From Pseudomonas caspiana (GTDB lineage: Bacteria; Pseudomonadota; Gammaproteobacteria; Pseudomonadales; Pseudomonadaceae), in assembly GCF_002158995.1 (NCBI RefSeq), contig NZ_LOHF01000003.1, positions 62,001 through 126,000 of the forward strand: a stretch of 64,000 nt of DNA. The letters run 5' to 3'. The position numbers and the translations under genes were made by a program. The notes below the pieces were generated by a model that saw only the letters and a list, made by a program, of their open reading frames with translations, was not told the DNA's origin and ran no database searches. This document shows, piece by piece, positions 1 through 8,822 of this stretch (the stretch's first letter is position 1; the number at the start of each line of letters is the position of its first letter).

Positions 1-475
1 GCATGGCAATGGTAATGCTGTGCGGTTCGGCCTTGCGCAAGGTGTCGATCAGGTATTGCACCGCACTGCCCTGAGCCAGCCCTTGCTTGGGTTCATGCAC
101 GGGGACACCGGGCAAACCTTCCTGGCCGTGAACATTTTCTGCGTAGATCGGTGTACGCACCAAGGGCTTTGACGCACCGGCATACACCGGCACGTCTTCG
201 CGCCCTGCCCACTCGCGAGCCAGACGGGCATTACGCGAAGTTTTGTCCAGACGCACATTGCCGGCCACGGTAGTAATCGCCAGAACGTTCAACTCCTCGG
301 GCGATGCCAGTGCAAGCAACAAAGCCACCACGTCATCAGCCCCCGGATCGGTGTCGATGATCAAATCGCGCTTTTGCGCGGCGTAGGTAACGCTTGCACT
401 GAGAATGGACAAAAGCAGCAGGCTCCGAAGAAACTGTTTGAGAAGAAAGTGTTTACCGAGACACAACGCTTGCAT
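1..475 (-). CDS. Nucleoside hydrolase, secreted, C-terminal part outside the window
   Basis: Inosine/uridine-preferring nucleoside hydrolase family (IunH): cleaves the N-glycosidic bond of ribonucleosides to free base and ribose. The 158 visible residues start MQALCLGKHF, run through a leucine-rich hydrophobic stretch ending near Ala33 (signal peptide, so probably periplasmic), and then show the family's calcium-binding signature DLIIDTDPGADDV at about residues 37-49. The rest of the catalytic domain lies left of base 1. It is the last visible gene of the ribose operon, 40 bp after rbsD, so released ribose could be taken up by RbsABC. The ATG at 473-475 fits the signal peptide. Family is clear; substrate range is not. 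Confidence 0.88.
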   Translation of the reverse strand, partial: MQALCLGKHFLLKQFLRSLLLLSILSASVTYAAQKRDLIIDTDPGADDVVALLLALASPEELNVLAITTVAGNVRLDKTSRNARLAREWAGREDVPVYAGASKPLVRTPIYAENVHGQEGLPGVPVHEPKQGLAQGSAVQYLIDTLRKAEPHSITIAM

Positions 476-515
476 AGCGAACTCCCTGTTCAGATTAAAC
501 GTTCATTACGGACGA

Positions 516-920
516 TCAGAAAACCACACCGGCGACCAATGCAATATTGCTGTATGGCTCGCACTCGCCGGTACGTACGATTGCTTTGGCACTTTTGCTC
601 AGGGTCTTGAGGGCCTCATGGCTGAGCAGCCGCTGTTCCCCCAGATCACCGTCCAGATTCAGCCCTTCAATAACACTCAGAGCGGGCGGTTTCTTGAACA
701 TGATCTCTTCGGCCAGCACATGGCTTTCGACCTGCATTTCGCTCAATACGGTATCCAGCACACTGGCGAAATCGGCCATCCCACGGGTCACTGCCAGATC
801 AATCAATTCCACGCCCGCCGGGATAGGCATGCCAGCGTCAACGATCATCACGATATCGCCGTGCCCCAGAGAAGCGATCACGCGAGACAGAGCGATGTTG
901 AGCAAGGGTGTTTTTTTCAT
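516..920 (-). CDS. rbsD: D-ribose pyranase RbsD
   Basis: Interconverts the beta-pyranose and beta-furanose forms of ribose so that ribokinase receives its furanose substrate; cytoplasmic ring-shaped oligomer in known members. The 134-residue length is normal for the family. Visible family features are the N-terminal KKTPLLN, the conserved His20 in SLGHGD (catalytic in known RbsD), DAGMPIP around residue 28, and the C-terminal [11 protein letters not shown]. Its ATG overlaps the rbsK stop by 4 bp (ATGA), indicating translational coupling. Confidence 0.95.
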   Translation of the reverse strand: MKKTPLLNIALSRVIASLGHGDIVMIVDAGMPIPAGVELIDLAVTRGMADFASVLDTVLSEMQVESHVLAEEIMFKKPPALSVIEGLNLDGDLGEQRLLSHEALKTLSKSAKAIVRTGECEPYSNIALVAGVVF

Positions 921-1864
921 GTGAGGTCAAACCTTTCTACTTCAGCGCTATCAGGGATGGAAGGCTGCGCACCCGCTCGGGTTACCGACAATGCCGCAGC
1001 CTTTTGTGCGAAACGAATCGCCTCAGCCTCAGTGCGACCTTGAGCCAGCGCCGCAGCGAAACCACCGACAAATGTATCACCCGCAGCGGTGCTGTCGACC
1101 GCAGTGACACGCGGCGCAGAAAACTGTTCGATGCCCTGCGCGGACGCCAGCAACGCGCCCTGCTCACCCAACGTAATGATCACCTTGCCTGCGCCCGCAG
1201 CCAGCAGGGATTGAGCCGCGTGCTCTGCGGACACCGCAGAGTCCACCACGATCCCGCTCAGTATTGCTGCCTCGGTCTCATTGGGAATCAGGTAATCAAT
1301 CAACGAATACCACTGTTCGGGCAGCGCAGCAGATGCCGGAGCCGGATTGAGAATAACGGTCTTGCCCAGCTCACGCGCACGACGCAAGACATGCGCAACG
1401 GTGGGCACCGGCACTTCCAGCTGACAAATCACCACCTGCGAAGCACCGAGCAACGCGTCGAAACGGTCAATCACATCTGGAGTCAGCTGGCCGTTCCCCC
1501 CTGCGACGATGATGATCGCGTTCTGACCATTGGCATCAACCACAATCGAAGCAATGCCGGTGGATACGCCCGCCACGGTGGTCAGCCCCTGACAATCAAT
1601 CTGCTCAGCCGCCAGTGCGGTGCGCAACTGCTCACCATAGGCGTCATCACCCACGCAACCGATCATTGCCACCCTTGCACCCAGCCGAGCCGCTGCGACC
1701 GCCTGATTGGCACCCTTGCCGCCGGATACTGTGGCAAACGAATCCCCGCTCAAGGTTTCCCCCGGACCCGGCAAGCGTTGCGCACGCGTGACCAGATCCA
1801 TATTCAAACTGCCGACCACAACAACCTGGGCGTGCGACAGGTGCGCATTCTTGTTTGTGCTCAT
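917..1864 (-). CDS. rbsK: Ribokinase RbsK
   Basis: PfkB-family carbohydrate kinase that phosphorylates D-ribose at O5 with ATP, giving ribose 5-phosphate. 315 residues, the usual length. The N-terminal substrate lid contains GSLNMDLV, and the first PfkB signature is [16 protein letters not shown] at about residues 47-62. The C-terminal signature [13 protein letters not shown] holds the catalytic Asp and the anion hole (most homologues read DTTAAGDTF). It lies 19 bp downstream of rbsR, overlaps rbsD by 4 bp, and is transcribed with the whole operon. Confidence 0.96.
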   Translation of the reverse strand: MSTNKNAHLSHAQVVVVGSLNMDLVTRAQRLPGPGETLSGDSFATVSGGKGANQAVAAARLGARVAMIGCVGDDAYGEQLRTALAAEQIDCQGLTTVAGVSTGIASIVVDANGQNAIIIVAGGNGQLTPDVIDRFDALLGASQVVICQLEVPVPTVAHVLRRARELGKTVILNPAPASAALPEQWYSLIDYLIPNETEAAILSGIVVDSAVSAEHAAQSLLAAGAGKVIITLGEQGALLASAQGIEQFSAPRVTAVDSTAAGDTFVGGFAAALAQGRTEAEAIRFAQKAAALSVTRAGAQPSIPDSAEVERFDLT

Positions 1865-1883
1865 CGCGGTTACTCAATGTAAT

Positions 1884-2888
1884 TCATGAAATAGGCGGCG
1901 CCGTTGACTCGCGCAACACAATGCTCGGCGTCACAACACGCTGCTCGGTAGCGCCTTCAAACGCCCCTGATATGCGCCGCAATAACATCTGCGCGGCGCT
2001 CTCACCCAACTCGACAATTGACTGCCCCACCGTGGTCAGGGCCGGATACACATAGCGACTCATTTCGATGTCATCGAACCCCACCACTGACAGATCCCTT
2101 GGCACCTGAATACCGCGCTCGGCCGCAGCACGCAGCACCCCGATCCCGATCATGTCATTGCCAGCGAAGATGGCGGTCGGGGGGGTGCCCGATAACAGGC
2201 CGACTGCCGCCTGATAGCCCCCCGGACTGGTGTAGTCGCTTTCGATTATCCAGTGAGGCTCTACGTGAATGCCGGCTTGCGCCATGGCCAGCTCATAGCC
2301 ACGGAACCGCAACCGCGCCACGCTGGTTTGCGACGGGCCTCGAATGCAGGCGATATGCCTATGACCCAACCCCAACAAATGACGGGTCGCCAGGTAGCCA
2401 CCCAGCTCGTGATCAATGCGCACCAGATCGGCGTCAATGCCTTCGAGTTCCCGGTCAACCACCACCATGGGCGTACGGACACCTGCAAGGCCGCCATCCA
2501 GACCGGGGTCACCGCCCACTGAAGACACGATCAGGCCATCGACACGCTTCTCCAGCAGTACCCGCAAATAGCCCCGTTGCTTATCCGCGTTGTCGTCGCA
2601 GTTACACAGGATGACGCAGAAACCATTGCGCTCGCAGTAGTCTTCAATGCCTCGTGCCAACTCGGCAAAATAGGGATTCACGCCATTGGGAATCAGCAGC
2701 CCAATGGTCGATGTCGACTTGGCCTTGAGGGAGCGAGCGACAGCGCTAGGCACATAATCCAGTTGCTGAATGGCAGCCTCGACCTTGATCCTGACCTCGT
2801 CGCTCACGGGCCTGGATTTGTTCAGGACATGAGAAACCGTGGTGTAGGAAATACCAGCCAGCGCCGCCACATCCTTGATCGTCGCCAT
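1884..2888 (-). CDS. rbsR: Ribose operon repressor RbsR, LacI family
   Basis: LacI/GalR-type transcriptional regulator, 334 residues from the chosen ATG at 2886-2888. The reading frame extends 20 codons further up, but those lie inside the rbsC stop region and family members begin MATIKDVA. Residues 3-22 form the helix-turn-helix (IKDVAALAGISYTTVSHVLN), followed by the hinge helix with AVARSLK and a periplasmic-binding-protein-like effector domain (GLLIPNGVNPYF, FAGNDMIGIG). It sits inside the operon it presumably controls, one base after rbsC. Ribose or a derivative should relieve repression; the likely target is the palindrome at 6521-6534. Confidence 0.92.
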   Translation of the reverse strand: MATIKDVAALAGISYTTVSHVLNKSRPVSDEVRIKVEAAIQQLDYVPSAVARSLKAKSTSTIGLLIPNGVNPYFAELARGIEDYCERNGFCVILCNCDDNADKQRGYLRVLLEKRVDGLIVSSVGGDPGLDGGLAGVRTPMVVVDRELEGIDADLVRIDHELGGYLATRHLLGLGHRHIACIRGPSQTSVARLRFRGYELAMAQAGIHVEPHWIIESDYTSPGGYQAAVGLLSGTPPTAIFAGNDMIGIGVLRAAAERGIQVPRDLSVVGFDDIEMSRYVYPALTTVGQSIVELGESAAQMLLRRISGAFEGATEQRVVTPSIVLRESTAPPIS

Positions 2889-2889
2889 G

Positions 2890-3888
2890 TCAGACCTTGC
2901 GCTTGGCGCGGTGACTGCGATAAGTGTCGAGCACCACCGCGATGACAATCACCGCGCCGGTAATGATCCGCTTGGTCGGCTCTGTGGCACCCATCTGCGC
3001 CAGTCCGGCCGCCAGCACGGAAATGATCAGTACGCCAAAAAAGGTACTGATGATTGAACCGCGCCCGCCCATCAGGCTTGTACCGCCAATGACCACTGCG
3101 GCGATAACTTGCAGCTCAAGGCCTGAGCCAGCGTTGGGGTCAGCCGCCTCCAGACGGGAAATCTGGAACAGCGCAGCCACGCCCGCCAATAGCCCCATCA
3201 ACGAAAACACCAGAATCTTGTAAGGCTTGGGATTGATCCCTGCCAGCCGCACGGCCTCCTCGTTGGTGCCAATGCCGATCAGGTAACGCCCGAATACCGT
3301 GCGGGTGAGCAGCGCCTGAGCGGCGAAAATCACCAGCAAGGCGATCACAAACGATGGAGAGATGCCGAACGCAAAAGGATTCGATAACCAGGCATAGGAG
3401 TCGCCAATGTATGCCGTGCGCGAGTCGGTCATCTGGTAGGCCACGCCACGAGCCATTTCCAGCACGCCCAATGACACGATGAATGAAGGAATGCGCCAGG
3501 CAACAGTGATCGACCCGGTGATGGTGCCCGCCAGGGTGGCGCACGCCATGCCAAACAGTGCAGCCGGAAAAATACTCCAGCCCCAGCCGAGAATGGCCAC
3601 GCTGACCGCTGAAGCTGCAAGCGCCAGCACCGAGCCTACCGACAGATCAATACCGCCGATGATCAGCACAAAGGTCATGCCCACCGCCAACACCATCAAG
3701 TCTGGGATCTGGTTGGCAATGGTGCTAAAGGTGCCATACGAGAGAAAGTGGTCACTGAGCAGCGAGAACAACACGATCATCGCCAGCAAAGCACCTGCCA
3801 GGCCTAGATAAGTCCCCAGGCCAAAATAGGTGCCGCCACGCTTGGCGGTTGAAGGCAAAGCCGTTGAAGGGGTTGAGGTTTTCATCAA
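2890..3888 (-). CDS. rbsC: Ribose ABC transporter permease RbsC
   Basis: Inner-membrane permease of the RbsABC importer (BPD_transp_2 / branched-chain amino acid type). 332 residues with eight to ten hydrophobic segments. Family landmarks are DLSVGSVLALAA near residue 85, the cytoplasmic coupling-loop region with GTNEEAVRLAGI near residue 210, and the C-terminal GGRGSI...GVLIISVLAAGL. The start overlaps the rbsA stop by 4 bp, which suggests coupled translation of permease and ATPase. Confidence 0.95.
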   Translation of the reverse strand: MMKTSTPSTALPSTAKRGGTYFGLGTYLGLAGALLAMIVLFSLLSDHFLSYGTFSTIANQIPDLMVLAVGMTFVLIIGGIDLSVGSVLALAASAVSVAILGWGWSIFPAALFGMACATLAGTITGSITVAWRIPSFIVSLGVLEMARGVAYQMTDSRTAYIGDSYAWLSNPFAFGISPSFVIALLVIFAAQALLTRTVFGRYLIGIGTNEEAVRLAGINPKPYKILVFSLMGLLAGVAALFQISRLEAADPNAGSGLELQVIAAVVIGGTSLMGGRGSIISTFFGVLIISVLAAGLAQMGATEPTKRIITGAVIVIAVVLDTYRSHRAKRKV

Positions 3889-5435
3889 GCAGTCCTCGGC
3901 GCAGCTTCACTGAGCAGCGCGTCGCGTTTTTGGTAGCCGGCAAATGCGGCAGCAAGCAATTCGTCCTGGGTCCAGCTGTCGCGCTCGAAGGTTTCGATCA
4001 GGCGCCCGGCAGACAGCACGCCTATGCGGTCACAGATCAGCATCAGCTCGCGCAAATCACTGGAGACCACGACCAGCGCCCGGCCCTGACGGGTCAGCTC
4101 ACCGAACAACCCGTAGATATCAAATTTGGCCCCGACATCGATGCCGCGGGTTGGCTCATCGAACAGCATGATCGGGCAGTCACGCTCGAGCCATCGACCA
4201 ATTACTACCTTCTGCTGATTGCCACCAGACAACTCCGACACCAGTTGCGCCGGGCCGGAACTGCGGATGTGCATGGCATCAATCTGCCGTTGCGCAAGGC
4301 TCATCTCATCCTGGGTTTTGACCAGCCCGCCTGCTGAGACTGCGTCCATATTGCCCAAGGCGATATTGGCGCCGATGGACTGGGTCAGCAAAAGCCCCTC
4401 GCCCTTGCGGTCTTCAGTTATTAACGCGATACCCTGACGAACAGCGTCGGCAGGCGAGCGAATGGAAGCGCTGCGAAGGGGTGACCCCAGCTCGATGCTG
4501 CCGCTGTCGGCAAGATCGGCACCATAGATAAGGCGCAGAAGCTCGGTGCGCCCGGCACCGATCAATCCGGAAATACCGAAAATCTCGCCCTTGCGCACCT
4601 GAAAAGAAACATCCCGGACTTTCTCGCCACGGCTCAGGCCTTTGAGGCTCAGCGCTACCTCACCGATCTGGCGCTCGCCCAGATCGATCTTGTCACCCAG
4701 CTCGCGCCCGACCATCAATGTCACCAACTGCTCGCTGCTGTAATTGGCGATGGAATCGACGCACACCAGCTTGCCGTCGCGCAGTACAGCAATGCGTTGC
4801 GCAACACGCTGCAGTTCTTCAAGACGGTGAGAGATGTAGATGATGGATACACCGCGCGCCTGCAGGCGGGTGATCTGCTCAAACAACATCTCGACCTCCC
4901 GAGCGGTCAGCATCGCGGTCGGCTCGTCGAGAATCAGCACCCGACAATCACCGATCAGGTTGCGGGCGATCTCGACCATTTGCTGATGACCGATGCCCAG
5001 CTCGCTGACCAGCGTATCCGGGTCGATAGCGTCCAGCCCCACTTGAGCCATGGCCTGAATCGCATCTTCGCGCAGACGTTTGCGATTGATCCAGCCCGCA
5101 CGGCGCGGCAGGTTGTCAAGAAACAGGTTTTCGGCGACAGAGAGCGTTGGCAGAAGGTTGAGCTCCTGCATCACCATGCGTACACCCAGCTTTTCTGCCT
5201 GGGTCCGATTGGCCGGCTGATAACGCTCGCCCTGAAATTGCATCTGCCCAGTGGTGGGCGTTTCCAGGCCGCCGATGATTTTCGAAAGGGTACTTTTCCC
5301 CGCGCCGTTCTCCCCTGTGAGGGCCAGTACTTCGCCGCGCATCAACGTCAGGTCGATGCCGCCGAGTACCGGTTGCGCGTAGGTCTTACCTATACCGCTG
5401 ACAGATAGCACAGCGGTTTGAGTAGAAGCCGACAT
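3885..5435 (-). CDS. rbsA: Ribose ABC transporter ATP-binding protein RbsA
   Basis: Tandem ABC ATPase energising ribose import; 516 residues from ATG 5433-5435, which has GGAGAG eight bases upstream (the frame runs 13 codons further but without a ribosome site). The N-terminal ATPase has a canonical Walker A (GENGAGKST). Its signature is replaced by LGIGHQQMVEIA, as is usual in this family. The C-terminal ATPase has the degenerate Walker A GLIGAGRTELL and an intact signature LSGGNQQKVVIGR. This asymmetry is typical of RbsA/MglA proteins and not a defect. The gap to rbsB is 56 bp; overlap with rbsC is 4 bp. Confidence 0.95.
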   Translation of the reverse strand: MSASTQTAVLSVSGIGKTYAQPVLGGIDLTLMRGEVLALTGENGAGKSTLSKIIGGLETPTTGQMQFQGERYQPANRTQAEKLGVRMVMQELNLLPTLSVAENLFLDNLPRRAGWINRKRLREDAIQAMAQVGLDAIDPDTLVSELGIGHQQMVEIARNLIGDCRVLILDEPTAMLTAREVEMLFEQITRLQARGVSIIYISHRLEELQRVAQRIAVLRDGKLVCVDSIANYSSEQLVTLMVGRELGDKIDLGERQIGEVALSLKGLSRGEKVRDVSFQVRKGEIFGISGLIGAGRTELLRLIYGADLADSGSIELGSPLRSASIRSPADAVRQGIALITEDRKGEGLLLTQSIGANIALGNMDAVSAGGLVKTQDEMSLAQRQIDAMHIRSSGPAQLVSELSGGNQQKVVIGRWLERDCPIMLFDEPTRGIDVGAKFDIYGLFGELTRQGRALVVVSSDLRELMLICDRIGVLSAGRLIETFERDSWTQDELLAAAFAGYQKRDALLSEAAPRTA

Positions 5436-5491
5436 AAAACTCTCCGTGCACCTGCCCGGACCGGGCAGATGCATTCATTCGGCGAAGGGGG

Positions 5492-6454
5492 TTACAGCTT
5501 GGAATGGGTGATCAGAGTGACCGGCGTTTCGATGACGCCATTAACGGTCTCGACTTTTTCACCCTTGAGAATCTTCAAGGCCGCGTCGATACCGAACATG
5601 GCTTGCCTGGCGGCGAACTGATCAGCAGTGGCCAGTACTCGACCATCCGCGATCATTGGCTGAATAGCCTTGATGTTGTCATAGCCTACTACTTTGACCT
5701 GCCCCGCTTTCCCGGCAGCGCGCACAGCAGACACAGCACCCAGCGCCATGCTGTCATTACCGGCCAGCAACGCTTTCAGGTTCGGGTGAGCGTTGAGCAT
5801 CTGCGAAGCAATGGTATTACCTTTGTCGATTTCCCAGCTGCCGGACTGCACAGACACGATCTTCATCTGCCTGGCTTCCATAGCGTCCTTGAATCCCGCT
5901 GTGCGCTGCTGAGCATTGGTGGTGGTGGAAACGCCTTCGATGATCCCGACCTCATCACCCGGATTCAGGTCACGTGCCAGGTATTCACCCACCAGTCTGG
6001 CGCCTTTGCGATTGTCAGGACCGACAAACGGTACACTGATGCCTTTGCTTTTCAGCACCTCAGGATCAAGTTGATTGTCGATGTTCACCACCGTGATCCC
6101 GGCATCTACAGCCTTCTTGATGACCGGCACCAGCGCCTTGGAGTCTGCCGGGGCAATGACCAGTGCGTTGACTTTGGAAACGATCATTTGCTCAACGATG
6201 CGGATCTGGTTGGAGGTGTCCGACTCGTCTTTGATGCCGTTGGAGATCAGATCAAACTTGTCAGCGTTTTCTTTCTGATAAGCCTTCGCACCGTCTTCCA
6301 TCGTCCGGAAGAACTCGTTTGCGAGAGATTTCATCACCAGCGCGACTTTTGGTTTTTCAGAGGATTCAGCGGATAACGCAGGGAGAGAGGTTGTTGCGGC
6401 AACAGCAGCGAGCATAGCAACGGCAAGAACGCGTCCAGCAAACGGCAGCTTCAT
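5492..6454 (-). CDS. rbsB: Ribose periplasmic binding protein RbsB
   Basis: Substrate-binding protein of the ribose importer, 320 residues. Residues 1-29 form a signal peptide (MKLPFAGRV, hydrophobic core, cleavage near LPALSAES). The mature protein is a Peripla_BP_4 domain with KSLANEFFRTM, the sugar-binding IAPADSKAL, NIDNQLD and LAGNDSMALGA. It is the first gene of the operon: ATG at 6452-6454, GGAG at the expected distance, promoter at 6543-6571. The last residues, ETPVTLITHSKL, are typical of sugar-binding proteins. Confidence 0.95.
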   Translation of the reverse strand: MKLPFAGRVLAVAMLAAVAATTSLPALSAESSEKPKVALVMKSLANEFFRTMEDGAKAYQKENADKFDLISNGIKDESDTSNQIRIVEQMIVSKVNALVIAPADSKALVPVIKKAVDAGITVVNIDNQLDPEVLKSKGISVPFVGPDNRKGARLVGEYLARDLNPGDEVGIIEGVSTTTNAQQRTAGFKDAMEARQMKIVSVQSGSWEIDKGNTIASQMLNAHPNLKALLAGNDSMALGAVSAVRAAGKAGQVKVVGYDNIKAIQPMIADGRVLATADQFAARQAMFGIDAALKILKGEKVETVNGVIETPVTLITHSKL

Positions 6455-6470
6455 AGGTACACTCCGATCT

Positions 6471-6480
6471 TATGATTATT
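6471..6480 (-). promoter_or_regulatory. Candidate Hfq/Crc CA-motif next to the rbsB ribosome site
   Basis: Read on the minus strand this is AATAATCATA, about six bases upstream of the rbsB GGAG. It matches the AANAANAA motif bound by Hfq with Crc in pseudomonads at seven of eight positions (AATAATCA). Catabolite repression of ribose use by this route is inference. Confidence 0.4.
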
Positions 6481-6520
6481 GTGTCGGGCAACACGTAACG
6501 ACCAGAATCGATGATCATGG

Positions 6521-6534
6521 CGCAAACGTTTGCG
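6521..6534. promoter_or_regulatory. RbsR-type operator, perfect 14-bp palindrome
   Basis: CGCAAACGTTTGCG is fully self-complementary, with the central ACGT and flanking A/T steps typical of LacI-family operators. It lies at the expected transcription start of rbsB, immediately downstream of the -10 at 6543-6548, an ideal place for repression by RbsR encoded in the same operon. Confidence 0.75.
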
Positions 6535-6542
6535 AGGAATGA

Positions 6543-6571
6543 ACTATGAGAAACGTCGCGGAGATTGTCAA
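6543..6571 (-). promoter_or_regulatory. Sigma70 promoter of the rbs operon
   Basis: On the minus strand a perfect -35 TTGACA (6566-6571) is followed after exactly 17 bp by CATAGT (6543-6548, four of six matches to TATAAT). The predicted start near 6536 abuts the palindromic operator and gives a leader of about 80 bases to rbsB. Confidence 0.7.
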
Positions 6572-6602
6572 CGTCCGCCAGCACCAAAATTCCAGCAGGA
6601 AT

Positions 6603-6989
6603 TTACACCGTGATGTTCAGACCACCACTCCTGTCCAGCTCTTTGAACAACGAGGCGGACATCAGCAATATGGTCCCGGTAATGGCCGATATCTGATTTT
6701 GAAAGCTGGCCACTACGGCGTTTCGGGCAGCGAGATTTGAGTAAGACGCGTTTTCTGCGGCGTGCATCTTGCCTCGCAAGTCACGCAACTGAGCCTGCAA
6801 TTCGGCTAAACGCTTGAGCAACTGTTTGGCTGAAACGCTCAGATGCTCAGAAATGTCGCCGCTGACTTTTTGCTCTTCTGAAACGGTCTCAAGCTTGTTC
6901 TCCTCGTCCGCTACCGCTTCTGCACTAGCGGCGGAGCCTGCGTTTATGCTGAAGACAGGCGCTGGAAAGCCCACCGTGGAAATGCTCAT
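6603..6989 (-). CDS. Hypothetical protein with coiled-coil middle
   Basis: 128 residues from the second ATG (6987-6989), which has GGAGG nine bases upstream; the first ATG at 6998 abuts that GGAGG and is unlikely. Residues 1-30 are small and hydrophobic (SISTVGFPAPVFSINAGSAA) without a clear signal peptide. The middle (roughly residues 45-75) is rich in Leu, Gln and charged residues in heptad-like order and probably coiled coil. The C-terminus has a hydrophobic patch (ITGTILLMSASLF). I do not recognise a family. It stands alone between the rbs promoter and a divergent gene. Confidence 0.6.
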   Translation of the reverse strand: MSISTVGFPAPVFSINAGSAASAEAVADEENKLETVSEEQKVSGDISEHLSVSAKQLLKRLAELQAQLRDLRGKMHAAENASYSNLAARNAVVASFQNQISAITGTILLMSASLFKELDRSGGLNITV

Positions 6990-7143
6990 TACCGTCATCC
7001 TCCATAATGAAGTCCTGCCCCAGCAATCGGCACCTTGAGTTTTTTCTTGAGCACTGGATGCTCAACGGCATGGCCGCTACCTGCAGACAATACTTGTGCA
7101 ATCGCACAGACCTTCGCGTTTGTTCCTACAGCAGAGTTGCGAA

Positions 7144-7449
7144 ATGGCCCACAGTGAAATACTGTATGCCCGTACAGCAACCCAAGGAACCCTTTCCGTG
7201 GCAAATCCAGGCACAGCAACTCAGTCCCTTCCCAGCTCTTACGAACGTTTAGGCGTGCGAGTACAAAAGATCATCAACTCGCCAACCGCGCAAAAAGCCA
7301 AAGCGGCGCTGATATTTCGCCTGCCAGACGAAATCGAGGATGAATGGAATCAGTTGCTCGAAGAGATCGCGGAAAACGACAACGTGACTCTCGCCTATCG
7401 AGATGATGGCGGCGTACAGATTTTCTGGACAGTGCCGAAGGAAGATTGA
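7144..7449 (+). CDS. DUF1654 domain protein
   Basis: 101 residues from ATG 7144 (the longer frame from 7096 has no ribosome site). The C-terminal two thirds match my memory of the Pseudomonas DUF1654 family: SYERLGVRVQKIINSPTAQ, then FRLPDEIEDEWNQLLEEI, then LAYRDDGGVQIFW. The function of the family is not known to me. It ends 4 bp before the endonuclease gene, so the two are probably one transcript; this pairing may be functional. Confidence 0.75.
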   Translation: MAHSEILYARTATQGTLSVANPGTATQSLPSSYERLGVRVQKIINSPTAQKAKAALIFRLPDEIEDEWNQLLEEIAENDNVTLAYRDDGGVQIFWTVPKED

Positions 7450-7453
7450 CGGC

Positions 7454-8155
7454 ATGATGGTGCGAACCCTTACCCTGCTTTTTACGACACTGCTCCTCAC
7501 CGCTCCAATCACAGTCAATGCCGAAGCACCGCATACATTCAGTCAGGCGAAAAAAGTTGCCTGGGGCCTCTACTCAGCCCAGTCGACTGAGTTCTATTGC
7601 GGCTGTAAGTACAACGGCAACAAAGTCGATATCGCTGGCTGCGGCTACGTCCCACGCAAAAACGCCACGCGTGCCAAGCGCATTGAATGGGAGCACATCG
7701 TTCCTGCCTGGCAAATCGGTCACTTGCGCCAGTGTTGGCAGAACGGTGGTCGCAAGAACTGCACGAAAAATGACAAGATTTTCCAGCAAGCCGAAGCCGA
7801 CCTGCACAATCTGGTGCCGAGCATTGGCGAGGTTAACGGGGACCGTAACAACTTTAGTTTTGGCTGGCTCCCGGCCCAGACCGGCCAGTACGGCTCCTGC
7901 CTGACTCAGGTTGATTTCAAGGCTAAAAAAGTCATGCCGCGGCCTTCCATTCGCGGAATGATTGCACGCACCTACTTCTATATGAGCAAGCAGTACAACT
8001 TGCGCCTGTCACGTCAGGATCAGCAGCTCTATCAAGCCTGGAACAAGACCTACCCGGTGGAAAGCTGGGAGCGTCAGCGCAACCAGAAGGTCGCGTGCGT
8101 GATGGGCCGTGGTAACGAGTTCGTTGGCCCGGTAGACCTGAAAAGCTGCGGTTAA
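7454..8155 (+). CDS. Secreted endonuclease I family nuclease
   Basis: Endonuclease I (EndA / NucM / Vvn type) beta-beta-alpha metal nuclease that cuts DNA non-specifically in the periplasm or outside the cell. 233 residues from ATG 7454 (a second ATG follows at once). Residues 1-22 are a signal peptide ending near VNAEA. The catalytic core is visible as RIEWEHIVPAW (metal-site His) followed by DLHNLVPSIGEVNGDRNN (Asn and Glu ligands). Seven cysteines after the leader, starting with CGCKY and CGY, suggest disulphides, as in Vvn. Likely co-transcribed with the DUF1654 gene. Confidence 0.9.
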   Translation: MMVRTLTLLFTTLLLTAPITVNAEAPHTFSQAKKVAWGLYSAQSTEFYCGCKYNGNKVDIAGCGYVPRKNATRAKRIEWEHIVPAWQIGHLRQCWQNGGRKNCTKNDKIFQQAEADLHNLVPSIGEVNGDRNNFSFGWLPAQTGQYGSCLTQVDFKAKKVMPRPSIRGMIARTYFYMSKQYNLRLSRQDQQLYQAWNKTYPVESWERQRNQKVACVMGRGNEFVGPVDLKSCG

Positions 8156-8194
8156 AAGCACCTGCCTGAAGCCTCGAAGACATCCTCAAAGCAA

Positions 8195-8215
8195 GCGGCC
8201 CGTCAAGCGGGCCGC
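8195..8215 (+). terminator. Hairpin downstream of the endonuclease gene
   Basis: GCGGCCCG and CGGGCCGC form a perfect 8-bp GC stem around a five-base loop, 40 bp after the stop codon. There is no T-run after it, so termination is uncertain. The following 290 bp to 8509 hold no gene that I can support. Confidence 0.4.
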
Positions 8216-8509
8216 GACCGCAATGGCTTTAATCCATCCGCGATTTGCCACCCTAAAAAAACATCTCACCACTCATCGGAGATGTGTACAAATATGTCTA
8301 AATCAGTGTAAATCTCCCTTTCCTTTTTCAGACAAAAGGACATCCGGAGCAGTAGTACGATCCACGGCCGCTTGAAGTCTTTGCAAGCCTGTATCGATCT
8401 CTAAATGAACTGGCAGCACGCTGTTGAGCCTCATCAGGCTCACGCTTCCAGGTACCCAAGGAAGTACACATTTTCAGAGATGTATCCCGACATCCCACAG
8501 GCAGGGGCA

Positions 8510-8755
8510 ATGATGAACGATCAGACGGACTTTGAAATTCATTATCAGTTTCGCGGCGAACCCAGACACTTCTGCCATCAGGCATTCCATCTGTGCGAAA
8601 GCTATGCGCTGCACATTGCAACGCTACACGCGGGCGTTTGGCAGGTCGGCGACAATGTTGCGACAGGACCGATAAGACTGGCGATTCTTCAGGCAGAGGG
8701 ACTGGGTGTCACCCAGGTGCACTGGAAAAAGACCCACAGGGAGGAGAAAGTCTAA
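8510..8755 (+). CDS. Small hypothetical protein, DUF6555-like
   Basis: 81 residues from ATG 8510, preceded by CAGGGG; the upstream frame from 8405 lacks a ribosome site and its composition is unlike the rest. The pattern FEIHYQFRGEPRHF ... ESYALHIATLHAGV ... GVTQVHWK recalls small Pseudomonas proteins annotated DUF6555, but I am working from memory. No signal peptide or membrane segment. Gene spacing suggests it may share a transcript with the next small gene. Confidence 0.55.
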   Translation: MMNDQTDFEIHYQFRGEPRHFCHQAFHLCESYALHIATLHAGVWQVGDNVATGPIRLAILQAEGLGVTQVHWKKTHREEKV

Positions 8756-8822
8756 ACAAAACAGTTTCGAGGCGGTCCGACTTATCAAGCAGCGCTCATC
8801 AAACCAGCAACGCGAGGTAAGC

